DNA of 17,038 nt, taken from JAUILA01 sp964563925 (GTDB lineage Bacteria > Bacteroidota > Bacteroidia > Cytophagales > Cyclobacteriaceae). The translations under genes were made by a program, and so were the position numbers. Location: assembly GCA_964563925.1 (NCBI GenBank), contig CAZLZD010000071.1, positions 1 to 17,038 of the forward strand, given 5' to 3'. Under the pieces are notes generated by a model. It was not told the origin of the DNA. It did no database searches and was given only the letters and a program-made list of their open reading frames with translations. Below are positions 7,014 to 15,287 of this stretch, piece by piece (position 1 is the first letter of the stretch; the number at the start of each line of letters is the position of its first letter).

Positions 7014-8627
7014 ATGAAATCGTCACTGTTCTTTCTTTTCTTTGCAATCATGATCTCTTCTGCCATGTCCCAGTCACCCAGGTTAACGGTCAGCAATGGC
7101 GTTCTCGAAGGAATCCGCAACGACTCTTCCGGGCTGGATATGTACCTTGGAATTCCTTTCGCCGCACCACCGGTCGGGGAATTACGCTGGAAGGCCCCGC
7201 AGCCGGCCGCAGACTGGAACGGGGTGAGAATGGCGAAAGCATTCGGTCCGTCCCCCATCCAGACCAATGTATTCGGCGATATGGAACACCGCTCTGAAGG
7301 ATACAGTGAAGATTGCCTCTACCTGAATGTCTGGACTCCCGCTGACCGGGGGGATGAAAAACTGCCCGTACTGGTTTATTTCTATGGCGGTGGATTCGTG
7401 GCAGGCAGCGGCTCTGAACCAAGGTACGACGGGGCGAGTATGGCACAGAAAGGCATCGTGACGGTTACCGTTAATTACCGCCTCCACATTTTCGGTTTCT
7501 TTTCACACCCGGAACTGTCGGCTGAGGGGCCTGCTAATTCCTCGGGAAATTACGGACTGCTCGATCAGAACGCAGCGTTACGTTGGGTACAGGAGAATAT
7601 TTCGGCATTTGGCGGTGACCCCGGACGTGTGACTATTGCGGGGGAATCCGCAGGATCGATTTCCGTAAGCCTGCAAATGGCATCTCCCCTGTCCCGGGAC
7701 CTGATCCACGGAGCAATTGGTGAAAGCGGGGCCTCCATCCATCCTACCCTGGCCCCGGTACCACTGGCACAGGCTGAAAAGGCCGGACAGGAATTTGCCT
7801 CAAATGCAGGCCATTCACTGGCAGCATTACGAGCCATGCCCGCAGAAGATTTATTTGCCCTGTACAATGAGTCAGGCCGGTTTGGTTTTCCAATTGCCAT
7901 TGATGGTTATTTCCTGGAGGCCACGTTGCCGGAGGTATTTCAGGCAGGCAACCAGGCGCAGGTTCCCTTATTATTAGGCTGGAATTCCGCAGAAATCCCG
8001 GGAATGGCCTTCATGCAGGGACAGCCGTATACGGAGGAAAATTTCATTTCCAAAGTAAAGGAAGCTTTTCCCGACGACTGGGAGGAAGTTCTGCAACTTT
8101 ACCCGCACAACTCGGCAAAAGAAGTGGAATGGAGCGCCACTCAGCTGGCCTCGGACCGGTTTATCGCATACAGTACCTGGAAGTGGTTTGACCTGCACAG
8201 GAAAAACAGTGAGGCTCCGGTTTACCGGTATCTCTACAGTAAACTTCGTCCTCCGCTTCGTGATGACAGCCGGGTAAGCGGACTCGCCGGGGGTACCGTC
8301 GAACGGGACGAAAGCACCCCGCCGCCTCCACCCGCCATCGGGGCTCCGCATGCCTGCGAGATCGAATATTGCATGGGGAACCTCCACCTGGTGGATACGT
8401 ATGCCTGGACAGAGGAGGATTACAAGGTTTCAGAGACCATGCAATCCTACTTCGCCAATTTCATTAAAACCGGCAATCCGAATGGAAAGGGGCTGCCAAA
8501 ATGGCCCGAAGCAGGTGCTGAGGACAAAATGCCTCCCGTCATGGTGATTGATGTCAGCAGTCATTCGCAAAAAGCGAAGGAGGATATGCGATACCTGTTT
8601 CTGAATCGCTATTACAAAAATCCATAA
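7014..8627 (+). CDS. Secreted type-B carboxylesterase
   Basis: This 537-aa protein belongs to the carboxylesterase/cholinesterase (type B) alpha/beta-hydrolase family and should hydrolyse carboxylic esters. A signal peptide (about 1-20, ending SAMSQ) indicates export. Family signatures appear in order: YLGIPFAAPPVGELRW near the N-terminus, EDCLYLNVWTPADRG, the oxyanion-hole segment VYFYGGGFVAGSG, the nucleophile elbow GESAGS with Ser212, the acid Glu327 in WNSAEIPG, and the base His446 in GAPHACEIEY. The length matches the family. A loop of several prolines with glutamates (DESTPPPPPAIG) precedes the catalytic His. The substrate cannot be told from sequence; para-nitrobenzyl, feruloyl or other esters are possible. 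A strong terminator follows 22 bp downstream. No Shine-Dalgarno sequence precedes the ATG. Confidence 0.93.
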   Translation: MKSSLFFLFFAIMISSAMSQSPRLTVSNGVLEGIRNDSSGLDMYLGIPFAAPPVGELRWKAPQPAADWNGVRMAKAFGPSPIQTNVFGDMEHRSEGYSEDCLYLNVWTPADRGDEKLPVLVYFYGGGFVAGSGSEPRYDGASMAQKGIVTVTVNYRLHIFGFFSHPELSAEGPANSSGNYGLLDQNAALRWVQENISAFGGDPGRVTIAGESAGSISVSLQMASPLSRDLIHGAIGESGASIHPTLAPVPLAQAEKAGQEFASNAGHSLAALRAMPAEDLFALYNESGRFGFPIAIDGYFLEATLPEVFQAGNQAQVPLLLGWNSAEIPGMAFMQGQPYTEENFISKVKEAFPDDWEEVLQLYPHNSAKEVEWSATQLASDRFIAYSTWKWFDLHRKNSEAPVYRYLYSKLRPPLRDDSRVSGLAGGTVERDESTPPPPPAIGAPHACEIEYCMGNLHLVDTYAWTEEDYKVSETMQSYFANFIKTGNPNGKGLPKWPEAGAEDKMPPVMVIDVSSHSQKAKEDMRYLFLNRYYKNP

Positions 8628-8649
8628 TTGTCATAAGAGCGAAGCAAAT

Positions 8650-8678
8650 AAAAAAGGCCGTTACGTACGGCCTTTTTA
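8650..8678. terminator. Strong bidirectional intrinsic terminator
   Basis: A perfect stem AAAAAGGCCGT / ACGGCCTTTTT with a TACGT loop occupies 8651-8677, with A and T tracts on both sides, so it works as a Rho-independent terminator in either direction. It sits between the convergent carboxylesterase (ends 8627) and SnoaL-like gene (ends 8691). Confidence 0.93.
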
Positions 8679-8690
8679 TTCATCGGGAGA

Positions 8691-9125
8691 TCACAAAGCT
8701 GCTCCTGAATGAGTTGAATGTTCCGCTTCCGGAGATGGAACCGGCTGATCATAATTAAAAATGACCTGCTTAAGTTTCCAGTCGCCCCCTTCCTTCTGAA
8801 CCACGTCGAAAAACTCCCCGGTAAGATGAATTTGATCCCCGCCGGATTTCGGCGTGAGGTCTAGCCTGAATGTACCCGGTGCATAGGCGTGGTCACCTAC
8901 CACCTCGATCCTGTCAAACTCAGCATTGAAATCAACGGTAAAAGGATCAAAAAATTCGTCCTTTACCCATGTCTTTACCTCTTGCAGGTTCTCCATGGGA
9001 GGCCTGCCGGGTGCCTGGTACAGAATGTCATCCGTCATTGTCTTCATCAGGGCATCCAGATTCCCTGAATTACATGCGTCAATGTACTTTTGATTCAAAT
9101 CATGAATCCTGTCTTGAGCTGTCAT
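8691..9125 (-). CDS. SnoaL-like / NTF2-fold protein
   Basis: This 144-aa cytoplasmic protein has no signal peptide. The opening pattern (RIHDLNQKYIDACNSGNLDALMKTMTDDILYQAPG) is that of the SnoaL-like/DUF4440 branch of the NTF2 superfamily: two helices, then a curved beta-sheet forming a cone-shaped pocket. Later strands (HAYAPGTFRLDLTP, HLTGEFFDVVQKEGGDWKLKQVIFN) contain the usual W-K-L ending. Members range from small isomerases and hydrolases to ligand-binding proteins of unknown role; no specific catalytic residues can be assigned. The C-terminal tail after about residue 125 (SPEAEHSTHSG) is low complexity. It is monocistronic and ends at the shared bidirectional terminator. The ATG used has no visible Shine-Dalgarno sequence. 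Confidence 0.82.
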   Translation of the reverse strand: MTAQDRIHDLNQKYIDACNSGNLDALMKTMTDDILYQAPGRPPMENLQEVKTWVKDEFFDPFTVDFNAEFDRIEVVGDHAYAPGTFRLDLTPKSGGDQIHLTGEFFDVVQKEGGDWKLKQVIFNYDQPVPSPEAEHSTHSGAAL

Positions 9126-9312
9126 TGTGTAGTGGTTTAAATGAAAAATCGGGACGTTGACCGTACATCAAATCCCTTTGAATAGTATACACAATTTGAC
9201 GGCTGCTTGTATATTGACTTGTACTGATGGCCCAACTATTTTTTGCATTAAATGCATGCCAAACTACCATTGATTTTCGGGAATCTGTGTAGCTGATTTT
9301 ATGCGACAAACT

Positions 9313-9380
9313 CAACCATATTCGTAATCCCAACCTGTATCATTGACCTACCTGCTCGTCCAACCAAATTCGTCATTCCC
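9313..9380. repeat. Imperfect direct repeat pair
   Basis: CAACCATATTCGTAATCCC at 9313-9331 and CAACCAAATTCGTCATTCCC at 9361-9380 match at most positions and are 48 bp apart. The second copy runs directly into the inverted-repeat element at 9375-9423. They look like decayed copies of one intergenic element. Confidence 0.5.
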
Positions 9381-9423
9381 GACCGCTTCGTTGAATGAGA
9401 CCGCGCAGCCACCGATCGGGAAT
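9375..9423. repeat. REP-like inverted repeat with CCGATCGGGAATC core
   Basis: The arms ATTCCCGACCG (9375-9385) and CGATCGGGAAT (9413-9423) are complementary except for one position, with a 27-base loop. The right arm, CACCGATCGGGAATC, matches the repeat family at 1-121. This is consistent with a dispersed REP-type intergenic element. Confidence 0.6.
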
Positions 9424-9440
9424 CTCCGATATCATACTAC

Positions 9441-9490
9441 TTTACATACTAAATTATTATACTTATATTTAAAATATATTTTACATACTA
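9441..9490 (+). promoter_or_regulatory. AT-rich upstream region with exact 11-bp direct repeat
   Basis: TTTACATACTA occurs at 9441-9451 and again at 9480-9490, 39 bp apart; the second copy ends on the A of the ATG start. Between them the sequence is almost purely A/T. TATATTTT at 9475-9482 is one mismatch from the -7 consensus TAnnTTTG. This probably holds the promoter of the next gene; operator function of the repeat is inference. Confidence 0.35.
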
Positions 9491-10075
9491 TGAAAAACAT
9501 TCACTGGCTAATAATCACNNNNNNNNNNAGAACCGGATGAAAAATTCATCAGTCATGCTGAGTACCGGGAACGCCTGGAAGGCAAATACTGGATTCAGCA
9601 TTCCGAAGCTGAATTCGCGGTGGATGTGAATCACGACGGACAAGCATCGCGTGATCTGTTCCTCGAATACCCTAACCTGAAATATGTCTACACAGAAATA
9701 AGAGTTACTGATCCGTTAACGGTTAATCCATCCAAGCGGTTTGACCCGCCTACATTGACTATTGATCTCTGGTGGGATGAGCAGGATATCAGCGAACATT
9801 ATGAGCCTGGCGACCAGGAATACTTTTCGCCAAATACTGCCACACAATCCGTGCCCCGTAATTTTGAGATTGATCGTGACTTTAAATATATCACATTACT
9901 CGACACCGGGAACCGCCAGGATCGTCATCCCTACCGGTGGACCAAGCCTGATGAGATTTATTTTGACGACCAGGGTCGCCTGGTGGTAAAAATGACCAAA
10001 CCTCTTTACCTGCCCTCAGGCTGGGACACGGTACAGATTACCAATACCTTTGAGCGGGGAAAAGCACCGTACTAA
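9490..10075 (+). CDS. Secreted calycin-like protein, interrupted by a 10-N assembly gap
   Basis: The ATG at 9490 begins MKNIHWLII, the start of a signal peptide, then 10 N (9519-9528) intervene. After the gap a different frame reads on from 9530 (EPDEKFISHAEYRERLEGKYW) to the stop at 10073-10075. The frames rejoin only if the true gap length is a multiple of 3, so 10 N is a placeholder rather than a measured length. The missing piece probably carries the rest of the signal peptide or lipobox. The body has VDVNHDGQASRDLFLEYP, a D-x-N-x-DG-x-A/S motif often seen near the start of small secreted Bacteroidota proteins with lipocalin-like sheets. The function is unknown. An internal GTG at 9620 is not a credible start, because homologous-looking sequence continues upstream of it. 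Confidence 0.72.
9519..9528. other. Assembly gap, 10 N
   Basis: Ten undetermined bases fall inside the signal-peptide region of the gene at 9490. Frame analysis shows the true length must be a multiple of 3 if the gene is intact. Confidence 0.98.
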
Positions 10076-10087
10076 ACGGATCAACCA

Positions 10088-10123
10088 TTGAATTTTTGGT
10101 GCTGATTTAGCTAACTTCGGGGC
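10088..10123 (+). promoter_or_regulatory. Candidate near-leaderless promoter of bioA
   Basis: TTG at 10088-10090 and TAACTTCG at 10112-10119 (one mismatch to TAnnTTTG) are 21 bp apart, fitting a Bacteroidota -33/-7 promoter. The -7 box starts exactly 12 bp before the bioA ATG, so the transcript would begin almost at the start codon. There is no Shine-Dalgarno sequence. Confidence 0.42.
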
Positions 10124-11398
10124 ATGGCTGACTGGCAACAGCGCGACGCGCAAAGCATCTGGCACCCCTTCTCTCCCCTCAAGGGCAGCATTCCACACCT
10201 TCCCATTGTAAAAGCACAGGGCCCCTACCTCATCACAGAAGACGGCCGGCAAATCCTGGATGCCATCTCCTCCTGGTGGGTCAACCTGCACGGACACAGT
10301 CACCCGGTGATCGCCGAGGCCATCGCCAGGCAGGCAGCGACTCTCGAACACGTCATGTTTGCCGGGTTCACGCACGAACCCGCCATTACCCTGGCTGAAT
10401 CGCTGCTAGACATTCTCCCGGACAACCAGGCGCGCATCTTTTTCTCAGACAACGGAAGTACCGCAGTGGAAGTGGCCGTGAAGCTGGCCTTCCAGTACTG
10501 GTATAACCGGGACTCCGGACGCCAAAAGGTGATCGCTATAGACGGGGCCTATCACGGGGATACCTTCGGATCAATGTCGGTTGGCGAACGAAGTATCTTT
10601 ACCGAACCGTTTTTTCCCTTCCTCTTCGATGTGGAATTCATCCCTTTCCCGTCAGCGAATAACGAGCAAGAAAGCTGGACCCGTTTCACGGGACTGGTGG
10701 ATTCAGGTGAAATTGCCTCCTTCATTTTTGAGCCCCTCATACAGGGCGCATCCGGTATGCGTATGTACAGTGCCGGCCTGCTGGACCGGATGATCCGTTA
10801 TGCGCAGTCAAACGACGTTATTTGCATTGCCGACGAAGTAATGACGGGTTTTGGTCGCACGGGCCGAATGTTCGCTTCTGATTATTTGGAGAATAAGCCG
10901 GACCTGATATGCCTTTCCAAAGGCCTCACCGGTGGTGCCCTGCCTCTTGGGGCCACCAGTATTTCGTCCGGAATAGTGGACGCCTTTATGACCCCTGACC
11001 TGAAAAAAGCCTTTCTGCACGGGCACAGTTATACCGCAAACCCGATTGCCTGCGCAGCAGCCAATGCAAGTCTTGCCCTGCTCAAAGATGATACCTGCCA
11101 GGCGCATATCCTGCGGATCACTGCGCAGCACCGGCAGTTTGTAAACAAGCACCGGGGACATCCCGGTATCCGCGATATACGCAGCCTCGGCACTGTGCTG
11201 GCGGTAGAATTTCATACAGACGCCGATTCGTCCTACATGAGTGAACTAAGAAATAAACTCTACCCCTTCTTTATACAACGCAATATTCTCCTGCGTCCGC
11301 TGGGAAACCTTATTTATGTCTTGCCTCCTTATGTTATTTCGGACGGACAACTGCAACATATTTACCAGGCAATCGAAGATTTCCTGTCCCTGGACTAA
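10124..11398 (+). CDS. bioA: Adenosylmethionine-8-amino-7-oxononanoate aminotransferase
   Basis: This 424-aa class III PLP aminotransferase converts 8-amino-7-oxononanoate (KAPA) to 7,8-diaminopelargonate using S-adenosylmethionine as amino donor, the second-to-third step of biotin synthesis. Diagnostic BioA features are IWHPFSPLKG at the N-terminus, the paired tryptophans in DAISSWWVNLHGHSHP, SDNGSTAVEVAVKLAFQYW, GAYHGDTFGSMSVG, the PLP-binding Asp in IADEVMTGFGRTG, and the Schiff-base Lys266 in LSKGLTGG, then HGHSYTANPIACAAANASL. Its length matches characterised BioA. No other bio genes are adjacent here, so it stands alone or the pathway is scattered. It ends 3 bp before the stop of the convergent mscS-type gene, so the 3' ends of the two transcripts must overlap. 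Confidence 0.96.
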   Translation: MADWQQRDAQSIWHPFSPLKGSIPHLPIVKAQGPYLITEDGRQILDAISSWWVNLHGHSHPVIAEAIARQAATLEHVMFAGFTHEPAITLAESLLDILPDNQARIFFSDNGSTAVEVAVKLAFQYWYNRDSGRQKVIAIDGAYHGDTFGSMSVGERSIFTEPFFPFLFDVEFIPFPSANNEQESWTRFTGLVDSGEIASFIFEPLIQGASGMRMYSAGLLDRMIRYAQSNDVICIADEVMTGFGRTGRMFASDYLENKPDLICLSKGLTGGALPLGATSISSGIVDAFMTPDLKKAFLHGHSYTANPIACAAANASLALLKDDTCQAHILRITAQHRQFVNKHRGHPGIRDIRSLGTVLAVEFHTDADSSYMSELRNKLYPFFIQRNILLRPLGNLIYVLPPYVISDGQLQHIYQAIEDFLSLD

Positions 11399-11401
11399 GC
11401 A

Positions 11402-12675
11402 TTAATTCTCCTGCTTTCCGGAAGAATGGGCGCTAAGGTATTTTTCCAGTTTCTGCCGCAGTTGGGGTCCGCTTTCGGTGTATTCCGGTGAGTTTCCTTT
11501 TTTCTCCGGGAAGGTTTCCACATGAAGGGTTTGCGTAGGGAAGGCAAAATTCACCCCCAGTTCTTCGGCGAGTTCCACCACCGACAGGAGCACTTCGTGC
11601 CTGGCGTGCAGCTCTTCCGACCAGGTGGGCACATCGAAGAAAATGTAAAACATCACATTCAGGCTGGAAGAAGCCATTTCATTAAAGTGAATCTCGTAAA
11701 AATCCTTTCGGGTCCGCGGATGCCGGTCCACGATCTCTTTCAGTCCGTCTACAAACGTCTGGATCAATTCAGGAGGGGTGTCATAGGTCAGTGAAATATG
11801 CGTAAAGAACCGTCGGTACTTTCGCAGCCCGTGGTTATCGATGGTCTGGTTGGTGATCACGCCATTCGGAATATACATAAGCGAATTACGGAATGTCCGG
11901 ATGCGCGTACTTCGGAATCCCACCTCTTCCACGGTTCCATCCACATCACCGGAAGTGATCCAGTCACCGACCTGGAAAGGCCGGTCTATAAAGATCATCA
12001 GGGATCCGAAGAAATTCTTAATCGTATCCTGTGCTGCCAGAGCAAACGCAAGTCCGCCGATGGATATCCCGGCGATGAGTCCGGTGATATCAAATTCCAG
12101 GTTATCCAGGATAAAGATGGCACCCACGATGATGACAAACGTTTTAAGGATTTTGCGCACCAGCGGCACAAGCTGATCGTCGAGTGTACTTTCGGTACGG
12201 TCGGCCAGTTTGGCCATATATGCGCTGATAATATCCACCAGCCGGTAAAAAAACACGATAGCGAATACCGGCCAGATGGCCCTCAGGAGCAGTATTACAT
12301 ACCGGTTCAGCACAATAGGGAGCTGCAGCACCGGCACCAGCAGGATCAGGAGGGGGAAAATAACCAGGAAACTGATCGGCCTGGCGACGGGCATCACCAC
12401 ATCATGCGCCAGTTTGCGGTATCCAAACCGCAGCAGGATCTGGATTATCAGGCGCTCAAACAAAAATGAAAAGATCTTATGCAGTACAAAGCTCAGTACG
12501 ATAATGGCCAGGATACCGACCAGTTGCCATACATGCAATCCGAGGATTTCGTAGGTACCTATTCCCGGGAGAATATTGAGAAGCCGGTCAAGTCCGAACG
12601 GGTAGACCTGCTTATGCCATGTTTCAATCTTCCGGACAGATAGCGGCGAGAAATACCACAGACCGTCCTGGCGGG
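11402..12675 (-). CDS. MscS-family mechanosensitive channel, 5' end lost in assembly gap
   Basis: This small-conductance mechanosensitive ion channel of the inner membrane releases solutes on hypo-osmotic shock. Several N-terminal hydrophobic segments precede the pore helix and the family signature GLIAGISIGGLAFALAAQDTIKNFFGSLMIFIDRPF followed by VGDWI; then come the beta domain (YIPNGVITNQTIDN) and a C-terminal alpha/beta domain. A TTG at 12538 could be taken as the start, but the same frame stays open for 45 more codons into the 100-N gap. That extension reads like protein (DGLWYFSPLSVRKIETWHKQ ... GLDRLLNILP), as in longer MscS relatives with an N-terminal extension. The gene is therefore 5'-truncated by the gap, with at least 423 codons visible. 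It is convergent with bioA, with 3 bp between them. Confidence 0.9.
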
Positions 12676-12775
12676 NNNNNNNNNNNNNNNNNNNNNNNNN
12701 NNNNNNNNNNNNNNNNNNNNNNNNNNNNNNNNNNNNNNNNNNNNNNNNNNNNNNNNNNNNNNNNNNNNNNNNNNN
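12676..12775. other. Assembly gap, 100 N
   Basis: A run of exactly 100 N is the conventional placeholder for unknown length. It removes the 5' part of the MscS gene and the 3' end of the propeller protein gene, both on the minus strand. Further genes could be hidden. Reading straight through joins the two into a false fusion. Confidence 0.98.
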
Positions 12776-15165
12776 ACCAGGCTGAATTCAGTATCCGTGG
12801 TCGGCTTGTAAAGCTGCTCGGAAGATTTTATCCGTCCGTTGAGGTCGAAGATCACTCGCTTCCCATCCTTATCGATGACCGTAATGGTCGATTCGTCAAA
12901 AGTGGCTCCGGGTTTTATAAAAGGGTTAGTTTCTACCCGTGTACCAAGGTCCAGCGGAAATCCCGGATAATGTTCACCTCTCCGGTTGAGCGCGTGCACC
13001 TTCCCGCTTGCCTCAATGGCTATAATAAAATCCTTCCCCCGGACCCTGACATGCCGGGGCTCAGAAGAAAGCCTGCTTCCTAGCCTGCGTGGCTTCCACC
13101 CGTCAAGATTATTTCCTTCCTTGTCATACATGTAGAGATTTCCCTGGTCGTCTGCCACCAGGTACCGGTATCGCCGGCTCTTGTCATAATCAATGACCGA
13201 AACAAACTGAATACGGTGCGTCAGGTTGAGCGGATACCCTTCAACCTCATTCCCAAGCCGGTCTATAAGATGGAGCCGGCCCGGCGTGGCAAAGAAGTAC
13301 TGCAGTTTTCCGTTTCGGTAATAATCAAGCTGGCTCACCTCCCCGAGCACAGGTCCGCCGAGGGGCTTCCCCCAGGAGATACGGCCATTGTCACCAACCA
13401 GGTAAAATGTTTTCGTCGTATCCTGAACCACCGTTTCCAGTCCGTTCGTAATATGATTCCTTACCACAAAAGGTTTTGTGATCAGCTCGTTATCAAAAAT
13501 GGTCTGGTCGGCCAGCTCAAGCGGCACCGCCCTTGGCCTGGTTGTCACTGACCCGTCATGGGATATCAGGATACTGGTGTAAAAATTATCATCCAGGCGG
13601 CTGAACTGGCACGAGATCAGGCCAAAACTCTTCAGCACGTTCCCGTTTTGACTGGCAAACTCCCTCCATTTCGGATCGGCAATCCGCAGGGTATGCTCCC
13701 AGGCCCTGCGTACGTTCACATACAAGGATACATTGGATTCCTCCAGGGTATTCTCCAGGAACTGATTGTACAGTACACTCCTCCCCCAGGTATTCTCCTC
13801 CTGGATATCATCAAGGAGATTCTTCATGCTGAGAATATCCGGGGTGAAAAGAATGGTTTGACCCATGAGTGCATAAAAGGTCGTTTCAAATCCCATAAAT
13901 GCCGGGCCCAGCAGGTTTCGCGGAGCCTCCGGCACATCCAGCTCCCTGATCTCGAACGAACCGTACCCCTCCACATACAGGGAGTCTCCTTTGGCCCGGG
14001 CGATCGCCTCGCTCATCCGGTTGAGCTGATTCATGGTGCCTGCCATATCCCTGGATTCCAGCAAAATGACCGGTGTATACTCCGGGTCCCCCGGGTTTTC
14101 CACCTGAAGCAGCGATATGGAAGACCCGATAGTGCCAAAAAAAGCCTCCGCATCAAACGAGTGATTTTCCAGGAATTCCGATCTTTCTCCTGCATATCCG
14201 GGAGAATTGGTTAGCCAGTATTCCTTCAGGTTACCGAGCCAGACCGTCGGCTCACTAAGGGCAAACTGGGTCAGGTAGGCGGTTGAGTTGGGAATCAGGT
14301 GTTTTACCGAAGAACCGGTGGGCAGCTGACCGGCAAAGGTTGACAGGAACGTCCCGGAACCGTCTTCTGTAACCCCGTTCATCAGGATGGATTCTTCCCC
14401 GATCTTAAGATCAAGAAACGCCGAATTACCCAGTGTTTCAAGTCCCTCCAGTGCCGTACTGCTCCGTGCGTTGGCAAACCCGCTGAAAAAATTTGAGATA
14501 TGCCTCAGGTTGACATACAGGTTGCCATCGTCTTTGTTGAGCTTAAGCACAGAGGATAGCGACGGGTTGGACTGGGCGAAGTCGGTCTGGGCATCGTTGG
14601 TCACAAGCCGCACCACATCCTCCACCAGGAAAGGTGTATAGCTTCCGGCAAACTTGTTGTCATGAATGATGTAGGAGAATGTCCTGCCGTTGTTTGACAG
14701 CTCGGTAATAACCTGCTCCTCATAGGTGCGGGTCACCATAGCCCATCCTTCTTCCTGCTGCATTTTCTCAAGAAGCCTGGATAATGTTCGCTGGCTGCCA
14801 GGCGCATTCAGGTCGAGCAGATACAGGAAATCAAAGGAATTTTTTGTAATGATGTGCAGGGAGATCAGGAAATCACCTTCCGTGAGGGACCGCAGGCCCG
14901 ACTGACCTTGTAAACTGTCGAGTTCGCCCGCCCAGGTATTCAAGGCCTCCACACCATCAATGGCCAGCAATGATTTCCACACCTGATTTTCCTGAATCCT
15001 TTCGAATGTTTCATCCAGGGAGGAGGATTCCATCACCGCAATGGCATTTTCAGGGACCATTCTCCAGAGCGTGGTTGGTGTGGCCTGGTAATACTTATCG
15101 TAAATGAGATATCCTGCAACAAGGAATACGAGCAGCAGGGTGATTAACAAGGCGGTTTTTTTCAC
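12776..15165 (-). CDS. Large membrane-anchored protein with DUF3352-like region and C-terminal propeller; 3' end in gap
   Basis: At least 796 residues are visible. The start is GTG (MKKTALLITLLLVFLVAGYLIYDKYY) with CAGGAG three bases upstream, one of the few Shine-Dalgarno-like sites in the window. A single N-terminal transmembrane helix (about 5-24) anchors a large extracytoplasmic part. Residues about 30-540 (TLWRMVPENAIAVMESSSLD, DFLISLHIITKNSFDFLYLLDL) resemble DUF3352-type proteins of unknown function. From about 590 there are repeated blades (GRLHLIDRLGNEVEGYPLNL, GNLYMYDKEGNNLDGW, GKVHALNRRGEHYPGFPLDL), a PQQ/WD40-like propeller that is cut off by the 100-N gap. The function is unknown; an envelope role is inferred. 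Domain names rest on pattern recognition only and carry moderate certainty. Confidence 0.8.
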
Positions 15166-15167
15166 AG

Positions 15168-15174
15168 TCTCCTG
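15168..15174 (-). promoter_or_regulatory. Shine-Dalgarno site supporting a GTG start
   Basis: CAGGAGA on the minus strand ends three bases before GTG at 15165. It decides the start, since no ATG precedes the membrane anchor of the 796-residue protein. Confidence 0.6.
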
Positions 15175-15287
15175 TTTTTCTACAAATAAACGTAAAACGG
15201 ATCAGGATTAAGAAATTATACAGCAATTCCTGAGGATTCGCTACCAGACTCTTTTGATACGGGCGCGATATTTGATAGGAAAACGCC

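Larger units (their letters stand above)
9126..9489. other. 364-bp intergenic region with repeat remnants
   Basis: No convincing gene is present. The stretch next to 9125 should hold the promoter of the SnoaL-like gene, but no clean box was found. Imperfect direct repeats (9313-9331 and 9361-9380), an inverted repeat (9375-9423) related to the repeats at the window start, and an extremely AT-rich segment (9430-9489) before the next gene are listed separately. Short open frames here, including a 77-codon one on the minus strand, show no recognisable protein features. Confidence 0.7.

Noticed and set aside
9100..9333. 77-codon minus strand frame upstream of the SnoaL-like gene
   Set aside because: It overlaps the start of a clear gene, has no family features, and lies in repeat-bearing intergenic DNA.
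9620..10075. Independent 151-aa gene starting at GTG 9620
   Set aside because: The same frame continues upstream to the gap edge with protein-like sequence (HAEYRERLEGKYW), so the true gene starts before the gap at 9490.
12559..15165. 868-aa continuous protein spanning the N run
   Set aside because: The tail after the 100 N is out of frame with any plausible protein, while another frame there continues the MscS gene. The gap length is a placeholder.
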